Assembly: GCA_016197365.1 (NCBI GenBank)
Contig: JACPVS010000010.1
Span: 186,001 to 250,000 of the forward strand
Length of the DNA stretch: 64,000 nt
Direction of reading: 5' to 3'
Source: Mycolicibacterium cosmeticum
GTDB lineage: Bacteria; Actinomycetota; Actinomycetes; Mycobacteriales; Mycobacteriaceae
The notes beneath the pieces were generated by a model. That model searched no databases and was not told the origin of the DNA. It saw nothing but the letters and a program-made list of their open reading frames with translations. The translations under genes and the position numbers were made by a program. Below are positions 35,451 to 44,171 of this stretch, piece after piece (within the stretch, counting starts at the first letter, position 1; every line of letters starts with the position of its first letter).

Positions 35451-36299
35451 CTAAGATGTAATTCCTAGCTGCTCAGAGCGTGTTTTCGCAGCTGCCACCG
35501 CGTCTGCCACCGCAGACCGCAGCCCGCCACGCTCGAGTTCACGCAGCCCAGCCGCGGTGGTACCACCCGGTGAAGTCACGATAGCCCGCAACTGTGCCGC
35601 CGTGGTGTCCAATGCGGCATCTGGTGCGCTGTCCAGCCGGTCCAGCAGCATCGCCGCCGATCCGGCCATCGTCTGCGCCACCAGATCGGTGGCGACCCCG
35701 CGCGGCAGTCCCTGGGCGACGCCCGCATCGATCAGCGCCTCGACCATCAGGAAGAAATACGCCGGGCCGGACCCCGATACCGCCGTGACGGCATCGAGCT
35801 GGGTCTCCGGCACCGTGATGACCCCGCCGACGGTGTCGAAGATCGTGGCGACGTCCTTCAGTTGCGCCTCGGTGGCATAGCGGCCCCGCGACAGCGCGCT
35901 GACGCCCCCACCGACCACCATGGGGGCGTTCGGCATCACCCGGATCACCGGGGCGCCCGCGGGCAGCTTGGACTCGTAGAACGACGTGCTGACGCCCGCC
36001 GCCACACTCACCACGACCTGTTCGGCGCTGTTGTCCTCGGCCTTGCCCACCGCTTCCGCGATCTCGCCGATCGCCGCCTCCACGTCAGCGGGCTTGACCG
36101 CCACGATCACGTAGGTGGCGTTCTCGGCCGCATCCGCCACCGAGGTGACCAGCACCGAGTAGGTGTCGGCGAGATACTGGGCACGTTCGGGAAACTTCTC
36201 CGCGACGGACAGGTCCTTGACCTGACGGCCGGCTCTCAGCAGACCCGAGAGCAGCGCTTCGCCGATACTGCCCCCGCCGATGATTGCAATCCTTGGCAC
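35451..36299 (-). CDS. proC: Pyrroline-5-carboxylate reductase
   Basis: 282 residues, the family length. Makes proline from 1-pyrroline-5-carboxylate with NAD(P)H. The dinucleotide-binding start is MPRIAIIGGGSIGEALLSGL; then VIVAVKPADVEAAIGEIAEA, VIRVMPNAPMVVGGGVSALS, VTAVSGSGPAYFFLMVEALI and TSPGGTTAAGLRELERGGLR, the signature at the C-terminus. Equivalent to Rv0500. Upstream, on the same strand, is a duplicated terminator-like repeat (36325-36382) separating it from the thioesterase gene. Confidence 0.96.
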   Translation of the reverse strand: MPRIAIIGGGSIGEALLSGLLRAGRQVKDLSVAEKFPERAQYLADTYSVLVTSVADAAENATYVIVAVKPADVEAAIGEIAEAVGKAEDNSAEQVVVSVAAGVSTSFYESKLPAGAPVIRVMPNAPMVVGGGVSALSRGRYATEAQLKDVATIFDTVGGVITVPETQLDAVTAVSGSGPAYFFLMVEALIDAGVAQGLPRGVATDLVAQTMAGSAAMLLDRLDSAPDAALDTTAAQLRAIVTSPGGTTAAGLRELERGGLRSAVADAVAAAKTRSEQLGITS

Positions 36300-36324
36300 G
36301 GGTCAAAGCATTGCACGGAGCCGG

Positions 36325-36382
36325 GTCAGGGCGCTGCATTGAAAGGCGCCCTCGTCAGGGCGCTGCATTGAAAGGCGCCCTC
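36325..36382 (-). repeat. 29-bp tandem repeat, two full copies plus the end of the thioesterase gene
   Basis: Copies 36325-36353 and 36354-36382 are identical; a third partial copy (from 36383) is the last bases of the thioesterase gene, so the array looks like duplication of that gene's 3' end. Each junction holds GCGCCCT-CGTC-AGGGCGC. Not CRISPR: no spacers. Confidence 0.9.
36346..36363 (-). terminator. Terminator-like hairpin, copy 2
   Basis: Exact copy of the hairpin at 36375-36392, 29 bp further downstream on the minus strand and 47 bp before the proC start. Again followed by CTTTC. Two tandem hairpins should insulate proC from the thioesterase operon. Confidence 0.5.
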
Positions 36383-36392
36383 GTCAGGGCGC
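36375..36392 (-). terminator. Terminator-like hairpin at the thioesterase stop codon, copy 1
   Basis: GCGCCCT and AGGGCGC form a perfect 7-bp GC stem with a four-base loop that contains most of the TGA stop of the thioesterase gene. On the minus strand it is followed by CTTTC, a weak U-tract. Confidence 0.55.
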
Positions 36393-37193
36393 TGCCGGCA
36401 CGAGCGCGAGTTGCCGCGACTGCACCACGATGCGCCCCTCGCAGTCGACCACGATGTGGTCCTCGTCGAACCACTCCTGACCGATCTGGGTCGTCGTGCA
36501 CAGCACCCGTAGCCACCCGTCGGCCGGTAGCGCCCGCACAAAGGCCGTCAGCTGGACCGTGGGCGCCCAACCGAACCGGTTGACGCCGAAGGTGACCGGA
36601 GCCGACACGTCGCCGCACAGCAGGGCGAACAGCACGTCGGGCGCCGCTCCCCTGGGCCGGACCCAGTACTCGATCACCGGCGGCCCGCCGTCGGCGCGCG
36701 GCGCCATGGTGGTCAGCGACGGCCGGATGTCACAGCCGCGGGACAGGTGCACGATGTCGGCCATGGGATGCCCCGGCCCGATCGGCTCCAGTCCCGGCGG
36801 CGGCTCCGGCGTCATCAACGGAACCACCGGATTGACCGAAAGAAGCGGTGGCACAGCATGTTCGGGCACACCGAGGGTGATGGTCGCCCGCACGGCAACC
36901 CGCTCCCCCTGGCGCAACTCGACGTCGATCAGGCTGATCCGGCGGCCGCGCTTGACGACGGAGGTGTGCACCTGCAGCGGGCCCGGATCGGGCGCCCACA
37001 GGAAATTGCCGGACACCGCAATGGGTTCGGTGCCCGGCACCGAGAGTTCGGCCCGTGCCGCGTTCGCACACAGAGCCAGCATCGCCCCACCGTGCACCTT
37101 GGGGCCGATGGTCCAGTTCTCGTCGAGCACCCCGTGATACACACCGGCACCCGCCGGCGTCAGTGCCATCGCGTCGCTGAACAGAACCGTCAT
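36384..37193 (-). CDS. Acyl-CoA thioesterase-like double-hotdog protein (Rv0499-like)
   Basis: 269 residues. First hotdog: NWTIGPKVHGGAMLALCANA, GNFLWAPDPGPLQVHTSVVK, RRISLIDVELRQGERVAVRA. Second hotdog: IEYWVRPRGAAPDVLFALLC, GDVSAPVTFGVNRFGWAPTV, IGQEWFDEDHIVVDCEGRIV, RQLALVPAAP. This is the TesB-like thioesterase family. Substrate is likely a fatty acyl-CoA, unproven. The stop codon sits in the loop of a terminator-like hairpin. Its start overlaps the upstream isomerase-like gene by four bases, so they are coupled. Confidence 0.82.
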   Translation of the reverse strand: MTVLFSDAMALTPAGAGVYHGVLDENWTIGPKVHGGAMLALCANAARAELSVPGTEPIAVSGNFLWAPDPGPLQVHTSVVKRGRRISLIDVELRQGERVAVRATITLGVPEHAVPPLLSVNPVVPLMTPEPPPGLEPIGPGHPMADIVHLSRGCDIRPSLTTMAPRADGGPPVIEYWVRPRGAAPDVLFALLCGDVSAPVTFGVNRFGWAPTVQLTAFVRALPADGWLRVLCTTTQIGQEWFDEDHIVVDCEGRIVVQSRQLALVPAAP

Positions 37194-38035
37194 CGCAGCA
37201 GGTGCTCCCTGGCGAAGGTGAGCGACTCGACCAGCAGGGCCTCGCGGTCGGCGGCGGTGCGGGCCTGGGAGGTGGTGACCTCGAGGATGACGTGCCCGGT
37301 GAAATCACTGGCGGCCAGCATCCGGCAGACCTCGGCCGCGGGCTGGGTCCCGCGTCCGGGTACCAGGTGCTCGTCGGTCGAGGCGCCGCTGCCGTCGCAC
37401 AGGTGCAGATGGGTCAGACCCGAGCCCATCCGCTGCGCCATCTCCAGGGCATCGGTACCCGCGGTCGCACTGTGCGACAGATCGAGGGTGTAGTGCGCGT
37501 GGCCGCCGTCGAGAGGGTCATAGGACGGCGCGAAGGCCGAGATGGCGGGGCCTGGATGGCCGCCGCGTTTGCGCATCCGCTCGATCGACGGCTGCCCGGT
37601 ACCCCAGAACCGGTCGGCCCGGAACGGGAACATGTTCTCCACCGCGACCAGCACGTCGCTGCTGCTCTCCAATTCGGCGACCTGCTCGGAGAACCCCTCG
37701 GCGTACCGGCGCTGCCAGCGGAACGGCGGATGAACGACGACGGTCTGGGCGCCCAGCTGCTCGGCGGCGCGCACACTGCGCTCCAGTTTGGAGATCGGAT
37801 TGGCCCCCCACACCCGCTGCGAGATCAGCAGGCAGGGGGCGTGCACCGACAGCACGGGGATGCCGTACCGCTCGGACAGCTTCACGACGGCGTCGATGTC
37901 CTGGCTGACCGGTTCGGCCCACACCATCAACTCGACCCCGTCGTAACCCAGGCGGGCGGCGTAGTCGAAGGCCGCCTCGGTCCGCAGCGGGTACACCGAG
38001 GCAGTCGAAAGACCGACCTTGATGGCAGGGCGCAC
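37190..38035 (-). CDS. Sugar phosphate isomerase/epimerase-like TIM barrel (Rv0498-like)
   Basis: 281 residues of the xylose-isomerase-like AP endonuclease 2 fold: VGLSTASVYPLRTEAAFDYA, YDGVELMVWAEPVSQDIDAV, VVVHPPFRWQRRYAEGFSEQ, LVAVENMFPFRADRFWGTG, YTLDLSHSATAGTDALEMAQ, HLHLCDGSGASTDEHLVPGR with histidine and acidic metal ligands. Metal-dependent isomerase or lyase, substrate unknown. It overlaps the thioesterase gene by four bases and follows the Rv0497-like gene by 4 bp, so Rv0496-Rv0499 genes form one operon. Confidence 0.82.
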   Translation of the reverse strand: MRPAIKVGLSTASVYPLRTEAAFDYAARLGYDGVELMVWAEPVSQDIDAVVKLSERYGIPVLSVHAPCLLISQRVWGANPISKLERSVRAAEQLGAQTVVVHPPFRWQRRYAEGFSEQVAELESSSDVLVAVENMFPFRADRFWGTGQPSIERMRKRGGHPGPAISAFAPSYDPLDGGHAHYTLDLSHSATAGTDALEMAQRMGSGLTHLHLCDGSGASTDEHLVPGRGTQPAAEVCRMLAASDFTGHVILEVTTSQARTAADREALLVESLTFAREHLLR

Positions 38036-38039
38036 CGGG

Positions 38040-39137
38040 TCAGGTGGACTGCAGCAGGGCCAGCGGCCCGAGCGTGACCAGCGCGCCGACCGCCACCGCG
38101 ATCAGCGTGCTGGCGACGTCCTCGGTCCTGCGCACCACGCGCACCCCGACCACCAGTCCCAGGATGACCAAGACCGACAGCACCAGGGCGACAATGTTGT
38201 TCCATTTCCAGAGCTGGTCGAAGGCCACGAACAAGCCGGCGCCGAACGCGACGGCGAAGATGCTCTGCGCGACGATCCACACCCCGCGCAGGAACGGCGA
38301 ACCCGTGGAGTCCCGGTCCTCGTCGAGGTCGTCGTCGGGTTCCTCGGTGACGACGGCGGTGTCGGCCAGCGTGACCGCCGCATCCGCGTCCGCCGGGCCG
38401 TCGAGGTCGATGTCCTCGGGCCCGGGGGTGCGGGGCCGCCGGGCCAGATCGTCGGCGACGGTGTCCCCGCCGAAGAGGGTGCCCGAGGACGAGCGCAGGT
38501 AGGACGGGAACGCGGCGGTCGCAGCGCCGGCGGCGGCGGCATCGGCCGCGACCTCGTCGTCGTCGTCGTCGTCGTGCAGCGGATCCGGGCTCATCTCCTC
38601 GGCCCCGCCCGCCGGCAGCGCGGCCGAACGCCGCAGGCCGTGGTGGGTTCGACGGGCGCGCGGATCGAAGACCAGCGGCTCGAAGTCGGCGTCGCGCTGT
38701 TCGACGTGCGCCTGGTAGTCGGCCTCCGCTGCCGTGGCCGCCGGTTCGGGGTCGGCGCTGACATCCGCCGGTTCCTCGGTGATCGTCTCGGCTGTGTGGT
38801 CTGCCTCGACGGGTTCCGGCTCGACGGGTTCCGGCTCGGCCGTCTCCTGCTCACCGTCGGTGACGTGCGGCTGTTCCAGCACGGACTGCGCTTCGACATG
38901 CCCGTTGGGGGTGTCGGTGTCGGTGTCTGGTTCGGCGTCGATCGCCTGGTGCTCGTCGGTGTGGAAGTTGACGATCGGGATCTCGCCGGTCAACTCGGCC
39001 ACCGTCACGGCATCGGCGTTGCCACGCCTGCGACGGCGGCGGCCACCGGGCGCCGGAGCGCCGATGGATCCGTTCTTGGCCAGCAGCTCCGCCACCGAGA
39101 TGGGGCGGGTGCTGGTGGTGTCGTTCGGTTCGGTCAT
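38040..39137 (-). CDS. Acidic-repeat membrane protein (Rv0497-like)
   Basis: 365 residues. N-terminal ~260 residues are hydrophilic, very acidic and Pro/Glu-rich with short near-repeats (PEPVEPEPVEAD), a basic patch GGRRRRRRGNADA, and DDDDDDEVAADAAAAGAATA. The C-terminal ~100 residues have three to four membrane helices (GVWIVAQSIFAVAFGAGLFV, NNIVALVLSVLVILGLVVGV, TLIAVAVGALVTLGPLALLQ). No enzymatic motif. Its start overlaps the Ppx stop by four bases. The role is unknown; the cytoplasmic disordered part suggests an interaction scaffold. Confidence 0.75.
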   Translation of the reverse strand: MTEPNDTTSTRPISVAELLAKNGSIGAPAPGGRRRRRRGNADAVTVAELTGEIPIVNFHTDEHQAIDAEPDTDTDTPNGHVEAQSVLEQPHVTDGEQETAEPEPVEPEPVEADHTAETITEEPADVSADPEPAATAAEADYQAHVEQRDADFEPLVFDPRARRTHHGLRRSAALPAGGAEEMSPDPLHDDDDDDEVAADAAAAGAATAAFPSYLRSSSGTLFGGDTVADDLARRPRTPGPEDIDLDGPADADAAVTLADTAVVTEEPDDDLDEDRDSTGSPFLRGVWIVAQSIFAVAFGAGLFVAFDQLWKWNNIVALVLSVLVILGLVVGVRVVRRTEDVASTLIAVAVGALVTLGPLALLQST

Positions 39138-40150
39138 CGTGTGTTGCCTTTGGGCCGGGCAGTGCGGGATACCGATGCTGACGCTGGTGACAATGCGGTC
39201 TCCACCAAGGCTGTGCCGTCGGCCTCACTGTCGAGTTTCCGCAGAATCAGCCCTTCTCGCAACGCCCAGGGACAGATCTCCACCGTCTCGATACCCAGCG
39301 CGCGCATGCTCGCTTCAGCTACCAGCGCACCGGCCACGATCTGTGGCGCCCGTTCGGCACTCACCCCCTCCAACTCGGCTCGGTCGGCCGTTGTCATCCT
39401 AGAGATGAACGCTATGAGCTGCCGCAATCCCGCCGTGGTTAGCGTGCGTTTGGCCCGCGGACCCGCCGCAGACGGCGCCGCGCCGGTGAGCCGGGCCAGC
39501 GAACGGAACGTTTTCGAGGTGGCCACGGCCAGGTCCGGACTGCCCGCGGCCTGGATGGTCGAACCGGCCTCCGACATCTCGGTGGCCAGCCAGTCCCGCA
39601 GCGCCGCGACCTTGCGCCGGCCCGGCGGGTCCTCGGCCAGCCACTCCCTGGTCAGGCGTCCCGCTCCCAGCGGCAGCGAGAGCGCGACGTCGGGCTCCTC
39701 GTCGACGCCGCTGGACAACTCCAGCGATCCCCCGCCGATGTCGATGTTGATGATCCGGCCTGCACTCCAGCCGTACCAGCGGCGCACCGCCAGGAAGGTC
39801 AGCCGGGATTCGTCGACCCCGCTGAGCACTCGAAGGGACACCCCGGCTTCGGTCTGCACCCGGGCCAGCACGTCCTCAGAGTTGGTGGCGTCGCGGACCG
39901 CGGAGGTGGCGAAGGCCATCAACTCCGCGCAGCCCGAGCTGGTGGCGATACTCGCGAACTCGGTGACGGTGTCCACCAGCTTGTCTGCACCCTTGCGGGT
40001 CAACTTTCCGGACTGGTCGATCGACTCCGCCAGCCGCAGCGCGGCCTTGGTGGAGCTCATCGGGGTGGGGTGCCCGCCACGGCGCGCATCCACCACCAAC
40101 AGGTGAACCGTATTGCTGCCTACGTCCAGCACGCCCAATCGCACGCGCAC
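39134..40150 (-). CDS. Exopolyphosphatase / (p)ppGpp-phosphatase family protein (Ppx1-like)
   Basis: A GTG at 40150 gives 338 residues ([20 protein letters not shown]). Actin-fold phosphate motifs: [60 protein letters not shown]. The family degrades inorganic polyphosphate or guanosine pentaphosphate; M. tuberculosis Rv0496 is a short-chain exopolyphosphatase. The C-terminal [18 protein letters not shown] tail is disordered. Other GTGs at 40153 and 40144 are possible starts. Divergent from the Rv0495c-like gene by 28 bp. Links to phosphate metabolism, like RegX3/SenX3 elsewhere in the window. Confidence 0.88.
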   Translation of the reverse strand: MRVRLGVLDVGSNTVHLLVVDARRGGHPTPMSSTKAALRLAESIDQSGKLTRKGADKLVDTVTEFASIATSSGCAELMAFATSAVRDATNSEDVLARVQTEAGVSLRVLSGVDESRLTFLAVRRWYGWSAGRIINIDIGGGSLELSSGVDEEPDVALSLPLGAGRLTREWLAEDPPGRRKVAALRDWLATEMSEAGSTIQAAGSPDLAVATSKTFRSLARLTGAAPSAAGPRAKRTLTTAGLRQLIAFISRMTTADRAELEGVSAERAPQIVAGALVAEASMRALGIETVEICPWALREGLILRKLDSEADGTALVETALSPASASVSRTARPKGNTR

Positions 40151-40178
40151 CACGTTAGTGGGTTTACCGTTTACTTCC

Positions 40179-40967
40179 GTGAGCACATCGCACGTCGGCG
40201 GTTTGGGGAACGAGGTCGAACTCGACTTTGCCCGCGAATGGGTGGAGTTCTTCGACCCCGAGAATCCCCAGCATGTCATCGCCGCGGACCTGACATGGCT
40301 GCTGTCGCGATGGACCTGCGTCTTCGGCACCCCGGCCTGCCAGGGCACGGTGGCAGGCCGGCCGGACGACGGTTGCTGCTCGCACGGGGCGTTCCTGTCC
40401 GACGACGATGACCGCGCCGCCCTGGACGACGCGGTCAAGGCATTGACCGCCGAGGACTGGCAGTTCCTGGACAAGGGGTTGGGCCGCAAGGGTTATCTCG
40501 AACTCGACGAGTACGACGGCAAACCAAATCTGCGCACCCGGAAGTACAAGGGCGCGTGCATCTTCCTGAATCGGCCCGGATTTGCCGGTGGCATCGGCTG
40601 CGCGTTGCACAGCAAGGCGCTCAAATTGGGCGTGGAGCCGCTGACGATGAAGCCCGAGGTCTGCTGGCAGCTGCCGATCCGGCGCACCCAGGAATGGGTG
40701 ACCCGCCCGGACGGCACCGACATCCTCAAGACCACGATCACGGAGTACGACCGCCGCGGCTGGGGCGAAGGCGGAGCCGACCTGCACTGGTATTGCACCG
40801 GCGATCCGGCGGCCCATGTCGGTGCCCGGCCGGTGTGGGAGTCCTACGGACCCGAGCTCACCGAACTCCTGGGTGAGAAGGCGTACGCGGAACTTGCCGC
40901 CATGTGCCGGCGTCGCGGCGGGCTGGGGCTGATCGCCATACACCCGGCCACGCGCGCCGCCGAATAG
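40179..40967 (+). CDS. Conserved cysteine-rich protein (Rv0495c-like)
   Basis: A GTG at 40179 gives 262 residues. Eight or more cysteines in a pattern suited to metal binding: [73 protein letters not shown], and [17 protein letters not shown]. The pattern recalls zinc- or iron-chelating DUF3109/YkgJ-like proteins. Conserved in mycobacteria beside ppx. Function unknown; possibly a metalloprotein of the cytoplasm. An earlier in-frame start at 40113 would overlap the divergent ppx gene and is not favoured. Confidence 0.78.
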   Translation: MSTSHVGGLGNEVELDFAREWVEFFDPENPQHVIAADLTWLLSRWTCVFGTPACQGTVAGRPDDGCCSHGAFLSDDDDRAALDDAVKALTAEDWQFLDKGLGRKGYLELDEYDGKPNLRTRKYKGACIFLNRPGFAGGIGCALHSKALKLGVEPLTMKPEVCWQLPIRRTQEWVTRPDGTDILKTTITEYDRRGWGEGGADLHWYCTGDPAAHVGARPVWESYGPELTELLGEKAYAELAAMCRRRGGLGLIAIHPATRAAE

Positions 40968-41321
40968 CTCGGCAGGTCGGTCGGCCTTCGCCACAGCGAC
41001 CGTCTCCCAAGATCGGGACAGATCGGCCAGGCGATCCCGAGGCTTTAGCTCAGCAATTTATTGACGCGGCGCCAGGTCATTTGCACGCTTCTGCGATTGC
41101 GCAGGTCAGAGCCCTGCGCGGCAACGCTTCGCTCACCTAACCAATACTTTCCGTACCGATTAGTAACTTTGCTACATCTGCACGAGTAAACATTTTGTAG
41201 TGGTTGGGGTCACACGCCGAGCGGTTGCCCAGGTTGCTTACCGCAGCTACTCTTCGTAGCTATTGCACGCCCGTGCGTGCACCGCGAAGCAGATGCTTCA
41301 CGAACAGACAAGGTGCACGCC
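40968..41321. promoter_or_regulatory. 354-bp AT-richer non-coding leader of the polysaccharide locus
   Basis: No convincing gene is seen. Composition falls clearly below the neighbours in GC between 41040 and 41210. It contains the 9-bp element ACTTTGCTA (41166-41174) found again before the ligase gene, and a small hairpin, GCTAC-TCTTC-GTAGC (41246-41260), which would lie in the mRNA leader of the glycosylphosphotransferase gene. A promoter must exist here but hexamers could not be fixed. Confidence 0.5.
41166..41174 (-). promoter_or_regulatory. Copy 1 of the shared locus element (ACTTTGCTA)
   Basis: ACTTTGCTA lies 148 bp before the glycosylphosphotransferase start. An identical 9-mer occurs at 43931-43939 and an inverted near-copy (GGCAAAGTAA) at 44146-44155. 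It may be a regulator site shared by the locus; reading orientation here is opposite to the gene. Confidence 0.3.
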
Positions 41322-42893
41322 ATGACCCAGATCGAGCTGGCCGGACCTGCAGGAACACCGTTACCGCAGTTCAAGGCCCTCCGTCAGATGTTCGTCCCGG
41401 ACACCGGCGAGAGCCGGCGCACGGGCCGCGGCGGGCAGCGCAGCGCTGTCTCCCAGGCCGAGACCCGACGCAAGAACTTCGCACGCAAGATCAAATTCGG
41501 CGATGCGCTCGTTATTTGCTGTGTTCTCGTCCTCAGTCACTTTTTCGTTCTCGGCGACGAACCGGCTCGACTCGGCCTCGGCCACCTCGGTTCCGGTGAC
41601 GTGAGCTATCGCTGGGTGTCGCTGGGGCTGGCCGTCGTGTGGCTGGGCTTCCTGTCGCTCGGCAGCCGCTCGCCCCGGGTCACCGGCCGCGGCACCGACG
41701 AGTACGTGATCCTCGGCTTCGCCACCTTCCAGGTGTTCGGCCTGCTGGCGATCTCGTCCCTGCTGCTCAAGATCGACGTCTCGGGCCGTTACCTGCTGGT
41801 GGCGCTGCCCCTGGGCCTGCTCGGCCTGATGCTCAACCGGTCCGTCTGGCGCCATGTCGGCGCGCGCCGCCGCCGGCGCGGACTGGACCAGGCCTCCCTG
41901 CTGATCGTCGGGTCCGAAGCCGCGGCCGGTGACATCGCCAAGGAGGTCGCCAAGGATCCCTGGGCCGCCTATCACGTCGCCGGAGTCTGCACCCCGGCCG
42001 GCCCGACCGGCACCAACGACGCCATCGTCGTCAACGGCGAGGCCGTCCCGATCGTCGGGGTCGACCAGGCCGTGCTGGATGCCGTGGCACGCACCGGTGC
42101 CGAGTCCGTCGCCCTGGCCGCGACCGATCACCTGCGTCCCATCGAGATCCGGCGCCTGATGTGGGAACTGGAAGCCGTCGGTGTCGACCTGATGATTGCG
42201 CCCGGCCTGATCGATGTGGCCAACCAGCGGCTGATGAGCCGTCCCGTCGCCGGCATGGCGATGCTGGAAGTGGCCAAGCCGCAGTACAGCCGCGCCAACT
42301 CACTGCTCAAGCGTGGCTTCGACATCGCCTTCTCGACGCTGGCGCTGCTCGCGGTGTCGCCGATGTTGATCGCCGCCGCGTTCGCGGTGAAGCTGACCAG
42401 CGCGGGCCCCGTCTTCTACCGGTCCGAACGGATCGGGCTGGACGGCAACGAATTCCAGATGACCAAGTTCCGCAGCATGGTCGTCGATGCGGACACGATG
42501 ATGGCCGACCTGATCGCCAAGAACGGCGGCGGCGCCATGTTCTTCAAGCTCAAGGACGACCCCCGCATCACCCGTGTTGGAAAGTTCCTGCGCAAGTTCA
42601 GCATTGACGAACTGCCGCAGTTCTTCGACGTCCTTCGCGGCGACATGAGCGTGGTCGGCCCGCGTCCGCAGGTGCGCCGCGAAGTGGATACCTACGACGA
42701 TCTGATGAGCCGGCGGCTGGCGGTCAAGCCGGGACTGACCGGGCTGTGGCAGGTCAGCGGTCGCTCCGACCTCGAGGTCAGCGACGCGGTGCGCCTCGAT
42801 CTGTCCTATGTCGAGAACTGGTCGATCATGCAGGACCTGATGATCATCGCCAAGACGGTCAGCACCGTCCTCAAGGGCGACGGCGCGTACTAG
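41322..42893 (+). CDS. Polyprenyl-phosphate glycosylphosphotransferase (exopolysaccharide initiating enzyme)
   Basis: 523 residues from ATG 41322. N-terminal ~100-200: four to five membrane helices (FGDALVICCVLVLSHFFVL, YRWVSLGLAVVWLGFLSLG, VILGFATFQVFGLLAISSLL, YLLVALPLGLLGLMLN). Middle: a Rossmann-like domain (QASLLIVGSEAAAGDIAKEV). C-terminal: the bacterial sugar transferase domain, RGFDIAFSTLALLAVSPML, FYRSERIGLDGNEFQMTKFR, KFLRKFSIDELPQFFDVLRG, DMSVVGPRPQVRREVD and KPGLTGLWQVSGRSDLE. It transfers a sugar-1-phosphate to a polyprenyl phosphate at the inner membrane, beginning a repeat unit. First gene of the locus; its stop overlaps the ligase gene stop by four bases on the other strand. 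Confidence 0.92.
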   Translation: MTQIELAGPAGTPLPQFKALRQMFVPDTGESRRTGRGGQRSAVSQAETRRKNFARKIKFGDALVICCVLVLSHFFVLGDEPARLGLGHLGSGDVSYRWVSLGLAVVWLGFLSLGSRSPRVTGRGTDEYVILGFATFQVFGLLAISSLLLKIDVSGRYLLVALPLGLLGLMLNRSVWRHVGARRRRRGLDQASLLIVGSEAAAGDIAKEVAKDPWAAYHVAGVCTPAGPTGTNDAIVVNGEAVPIVGVDQAVLDAVARTGAESVALAATDHLRPIEIRRLMWELEAVGVDLMIAPGLIDVANQRLMSRPVAGMAMLEVAKPQYSRANSLLKRGFDIAFSTLALLAVSPMLIAAAFAVKLTSAGPVFYRSERIGLDGNEFQMTKFRSMVVDADTMMADLIAKNGGGAMFFKLKDDPRITRVGKFLRKFSIDELPQFFDVLRGDMSVVGPRPQVRREVDTYDDLMSRRLAVKPGLTGLWQVSGRSDLEVSDAVRLDLSYVENWSIMQDLMIIAKTVSTVLKGDGAY

Positions 42894-43840
42894 ATCCCCA
42901 GCGCCCCAAGCACTTCGGGCTGCCAGGACGGAGGTTCGAAACCATGCTGCCTGATCATCGCCAGCGCGATTCGTTCCATACCGAATCCGACACACGCGCT
43001 GTGCGCGACCGCGCCGTCGGCCGTCCGCAGCCCGAAGGTCTCCCCGAAGTGGTCTCGGTGGCAGTTCGCCGAGACCACGGCGGTGCCGTCGTCCAGGTCA
43101 CCGTAGAGCCGGACCACCAGTTCGGTCTTGAGCCCGTCGTCGCGCTGATTGGCCGCGAGCATCTTTCCGGCCCTGCCGAAGAACGGGTCGTTCGCCGCGA
43201 CGGCGCCCGCGGTCAAACCGAGGCTGCCGAGCACCTCCAGACCGTGCCCCACCCACGAATCCCGGTGCTGTTCGGCCTGTTCGGGTGTGCCCACCGCCAC
43301 GAATTCATGCATCCGGAAGGCCTGCATGCGGGCCGGGTCGACGGCGGGTTCGTGCCGGAAGCAGAAGCCGTAGACGTCCAGCAGCACGCCGGAGTCCTCG
43401 ATGACGCTGGGCAGGGTGGCGTAACTGGGGTGGCAGGCCGCCGACACCAGCATCGTCCCGGCGGGGTGCAGGTGGCCGTCCCACGGCCGTCCGGCGTCGC
43501 GGTCGGCGAGCAACGCCCGGTGCCCGGCGTTGTCGCCGGTGAAGGTGGACACCGCACCGGTGAGGTTCGGGAAGGACGCGATGTAGTCGGTCTTCTCGAA
43601 CGCTTCCCGCGGGTAGATCGGGGGGTAGCGGCACACCGCGGCGCGGTCGCCGTGCACCGAGTGGCCCTTGGCACGCACCACCGCGTCGATGCCTTCGATG
43701 ACATCCTCGAAAACGCCGCTCCGGCCGTACAAGCCGTCGATGCCCAACGGGATGAGCAGTCCCGCCGCGACGAGATCGTCCCTGAACTGGCTGCGGGCGG
43801 ATTCGAGCGCCTCGGCGCGGGCACTGTCGGAGCCGGTCAT
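42890..43840 (-). CDS. Amino acid:[carrier protein] ligase, class II aminoacyl-tRNA synthetase-like
   Basis: An ATG at 43840 gives 316 residues, far shorter than SerRS and with no tRNA-binding arm. Class II core: GLLIPLGIDGLYGRSGVFED; PNLTGAVSTFTGDNAGHRAL; motif 2 GFCFRHEPAVDPARMQAFRM; motif 3 ACVGFGMERIALAMIRQHG. Candidate zinc ligands Cys136 (SAACHPSY), Glu179 (MHEFV) and Cys283 (SACVGFG) match the Cys-Glu-Cys set known in the Bradyrhizobium enzymes. Those enzymes adenylate Gly or Ala and load it on the phosphopantetheine of a dedicated carrier protein; their biological purpose is not established. A matching carrier gene diverges 371 bp away. Predicted role: charge that carrier, here inside a polysaccharide locus. 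A start at 43921 would overlap the promoter region and is less likely. Confidence 0.85.
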   Translation of the reverse strand: MTGSDSARAEALESARSQFRDDLVAAGLLIPLGIDGLYGRSGVFEDVIEGIDAVVRAKGHSVHGDRAAVCRYPPIYPREAFEKTDYIASFPNLTGAVSTFTGDNAGHRALLADRDAGRPWDGHLHPAGTMLVSAACHPSYATLPSVIEDSGVLLDVYGFCFRHEPAVDPARMQAFRMHEFVAVGTPEQAEQHRDSWVGHGLEVLGSLGLTAGAVAANDPFFGRAGKMLAANQRDDGLKTELVVRLYGDLDDGTAVVSANCHRDHFGETFGLRTADGAVAHSACVGFGMERIALAMIRQHGFEPPSWQPEVLGALGI

Positions 43841-43930
43841 CGGCTCATCTTGCCATCCAACCGGCGACTGCCGAAGGGCACCGAGCCATCGGCGCGTCCC
43901 GGGCGCAAAACGTCGATGCAAGCGGATTTT

Positions 43931-43939
43931 ACTTTGCTA
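43931..43939 (-). promoter_or_regulatory. Copy 2 of the shared locus element, before the ligase gene
   Basis: Read on the minus strand, the context is TTAGCAAAGTAAAATCC, 91 bp before the ligase ATG at 43840. Compare TTGGCAAAGTAAGTAGCC before the carrier gene: 11 of the first 12 bases agree. Confidence 0.4.
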
Positions 43940-44143
43940 AAAACGCGCATCGGCGTCAATATTGCCACGCGAGGGCGATTGTGACACATCCCTCACCGCA
44001 CTGCGCCGCGCCGGTGAACCCGGCTCAACTGCAGCCTATTTCAGCCTGTCAGGGCGATTTCATCCCGGAGATCGGACCTGTCGCGATGGTCAGGCGGCCC
44101 GGTTCGAGGGCTCTCCACGCGATCTCCCGATGTTCAGATTTGA

Positions 44144-44171
44144 TTGGCAAAGTAAGTAGCCATGATAGCGT
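44144..44171 (+). promoter_or_regulatory. Candidate promoter of the carrier-protein operon, with copy 3 of the shared element
   Basis: TTGGCA (44144-44149), 16 bp, then TAGCGT (44166-44171; TANNNT) resembles a mycobacterial housekeeping promoter, 40 bp before the carrier ATG. The shared element GCAAAGTAA (44147-44155) overlaps the -35 box, where an activator or repressor would act. Confidence 0.4.

Noticed and set aside
36325..36396. Short tandem repeats as a possible CRISPR array
   Set aside because: The units are directly adjacent with no spacers and no cas genes nearby. They are better read as duplication of a gene end with a terminator-like hairpin.
38019..40106. A 695-codon plus-strand open frame opposite the Rv0497-like and ppx genes
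   Set aside because: Its translation is low-complexity Arg/Gly/Ser sequence with no motifs, while the minus strand encodes Ppx motifs and the membrane protein. It is a high-GC shadow.
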